Below, piece after piece: positions 63,824-64,000 of a DNA stretch of 64,000 nucleotides (the first letter of the stretch is position 1; each line of letters begins with the position of its first letter). The position numbers and the translations under genes were made by a program. The DNA is from Deinococcus seoulensis (lineage in GTDB: Bacteria; Deinococcota; Deinococci; Deinococcales; Deinococcaceae), in NCBI RefSeq assembly GCF_014648115.1, contig NZ_BMQM01000002.1, positions 186,001-250,000 on the forward strand, read 5' to 3'. Below the pieces are notes generated by a model that was not told where the DNA came from, made no database searches, and saw only the letters and a list, made by a program, of their open reading frames with translations.

Positions 63824-64000
63824 TGGGGGCCTCCGGCGGCGTTGTCGAGTTGAATCAGGGTGGTCTGGGCACTCAGGCGGGCGGACAGCAGGTCACGTTG
63901 CGCCTGCGCGAGGGTCAGTTCGGCGCTCTGCACGTCGTCGGGGGTGGCGGTTCCGGCCTGCACGCGGGCCTGCGCGGTCGCGAGTTGCTGCTGCGCCACC
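63820..64000 (-). CDS. C-terminus of a second TolC-family protein (partial)
   Basis: The last 59 codons of a gene entering from the right show the helical TolC repeat (AQQQLATAQARVQAGTATPD, QSAELTLAQAQRDLLSARLS). Its TGA overlaps the ATG of the next TolC gene, so two channel genes lie in tandem in one operon. The start is outside the window. Confidence 0.8.

Overview
The window is a high-GC, gene-dense chromosomal segment that looks like Deinococcus. The grounds are protein sequence (a Mug-type DNA glycosylase with Asp at position 93, a pilMNO-PilQ block followed by aroC-aroK-aroB, a Gls24/FakA pair, MqnD menaquinone synthesis), the repeated use of a -10-like box directly in front of the start codon (leaderless genes), and a family of small interspersed non-coding repeats. 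I saw no rRNA, CRISPR array, phage block or complete insertion sequence. The genus call is inference; the species cannot be named from sequence alone.

Layout: 1-8700 holds stress and housekeeping genes (secreted alpha/beta hydrolase, membrane protein, TPR protein plus HSP90-family ATPase, Mug, a molybdopterin oxidoreductase, a ParB/Srx-like protein). 8.7-17.8 kb carries pepA, Gls24-FakA, a large secreted FnIII/VWD/CARDB protein, an amidase, murF and a lipoprotein. 18.2-24.0 kb is the type IV pilus/competence block pilM-N-O-(P-like)-Q, followed by the shikimate genes aroC-aroK-aroB-aroQ (24.1-27.6 kb) and rplM-rpsI. 29-36 kb holds NfeD plus an SPFH protein, a histidine phosphatase, a duplicated-NBD ABC protein, two overlapping HAD phosphatases and rplS. 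36.3-42.7 kb has lipB-lipA, an orphan protein with a nuclease-like D...ExK motif, a four-CBS protein, tRNA-Ile(GAT), dgt, a Nudix hydrolase and ribF. 43.5-50.8 kb has mqnD, a secreted hydrolase, a PQQ-type dehydrogenase next to a Cu/Zn SOD fused to a beta-propeller, an ABC-2 exporter and a truncated haemoglobin. 50.9-58.6 kb has aroF, an Fe-S regulator/Mrp/2H-phosphoesterase operon, a pseudokinase-like membrane protein and guaA. 58.7-64 kb is an efflux operon (two TolC-type proteins, adaptor, ATPase, MacB-like permease, small secreted protein).

The most notable unexplained structure is a family of MITE-like elements of about 120-145 bp. Full copies lie at 545-676, 2338-2458, 51956-52089 and 56857-57001, and two 13-bp footprint-like remnants lie at 50220-50232 and 58642-58654. 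They have inverted ends TACGGA(C/T)TCCG and flanking 3-bp direct repeats of form TNA. In five of six loci the TNA is the stop codon of a gene, so insertion recreates the stop. Internal hairpins show compensatory changes between copies.

A second theme is transcription start geometry: at least 18 genes have TANNNT placed 6-10 nt before ATG/GTG and no ribosome binding site, which I used to choose several starts.
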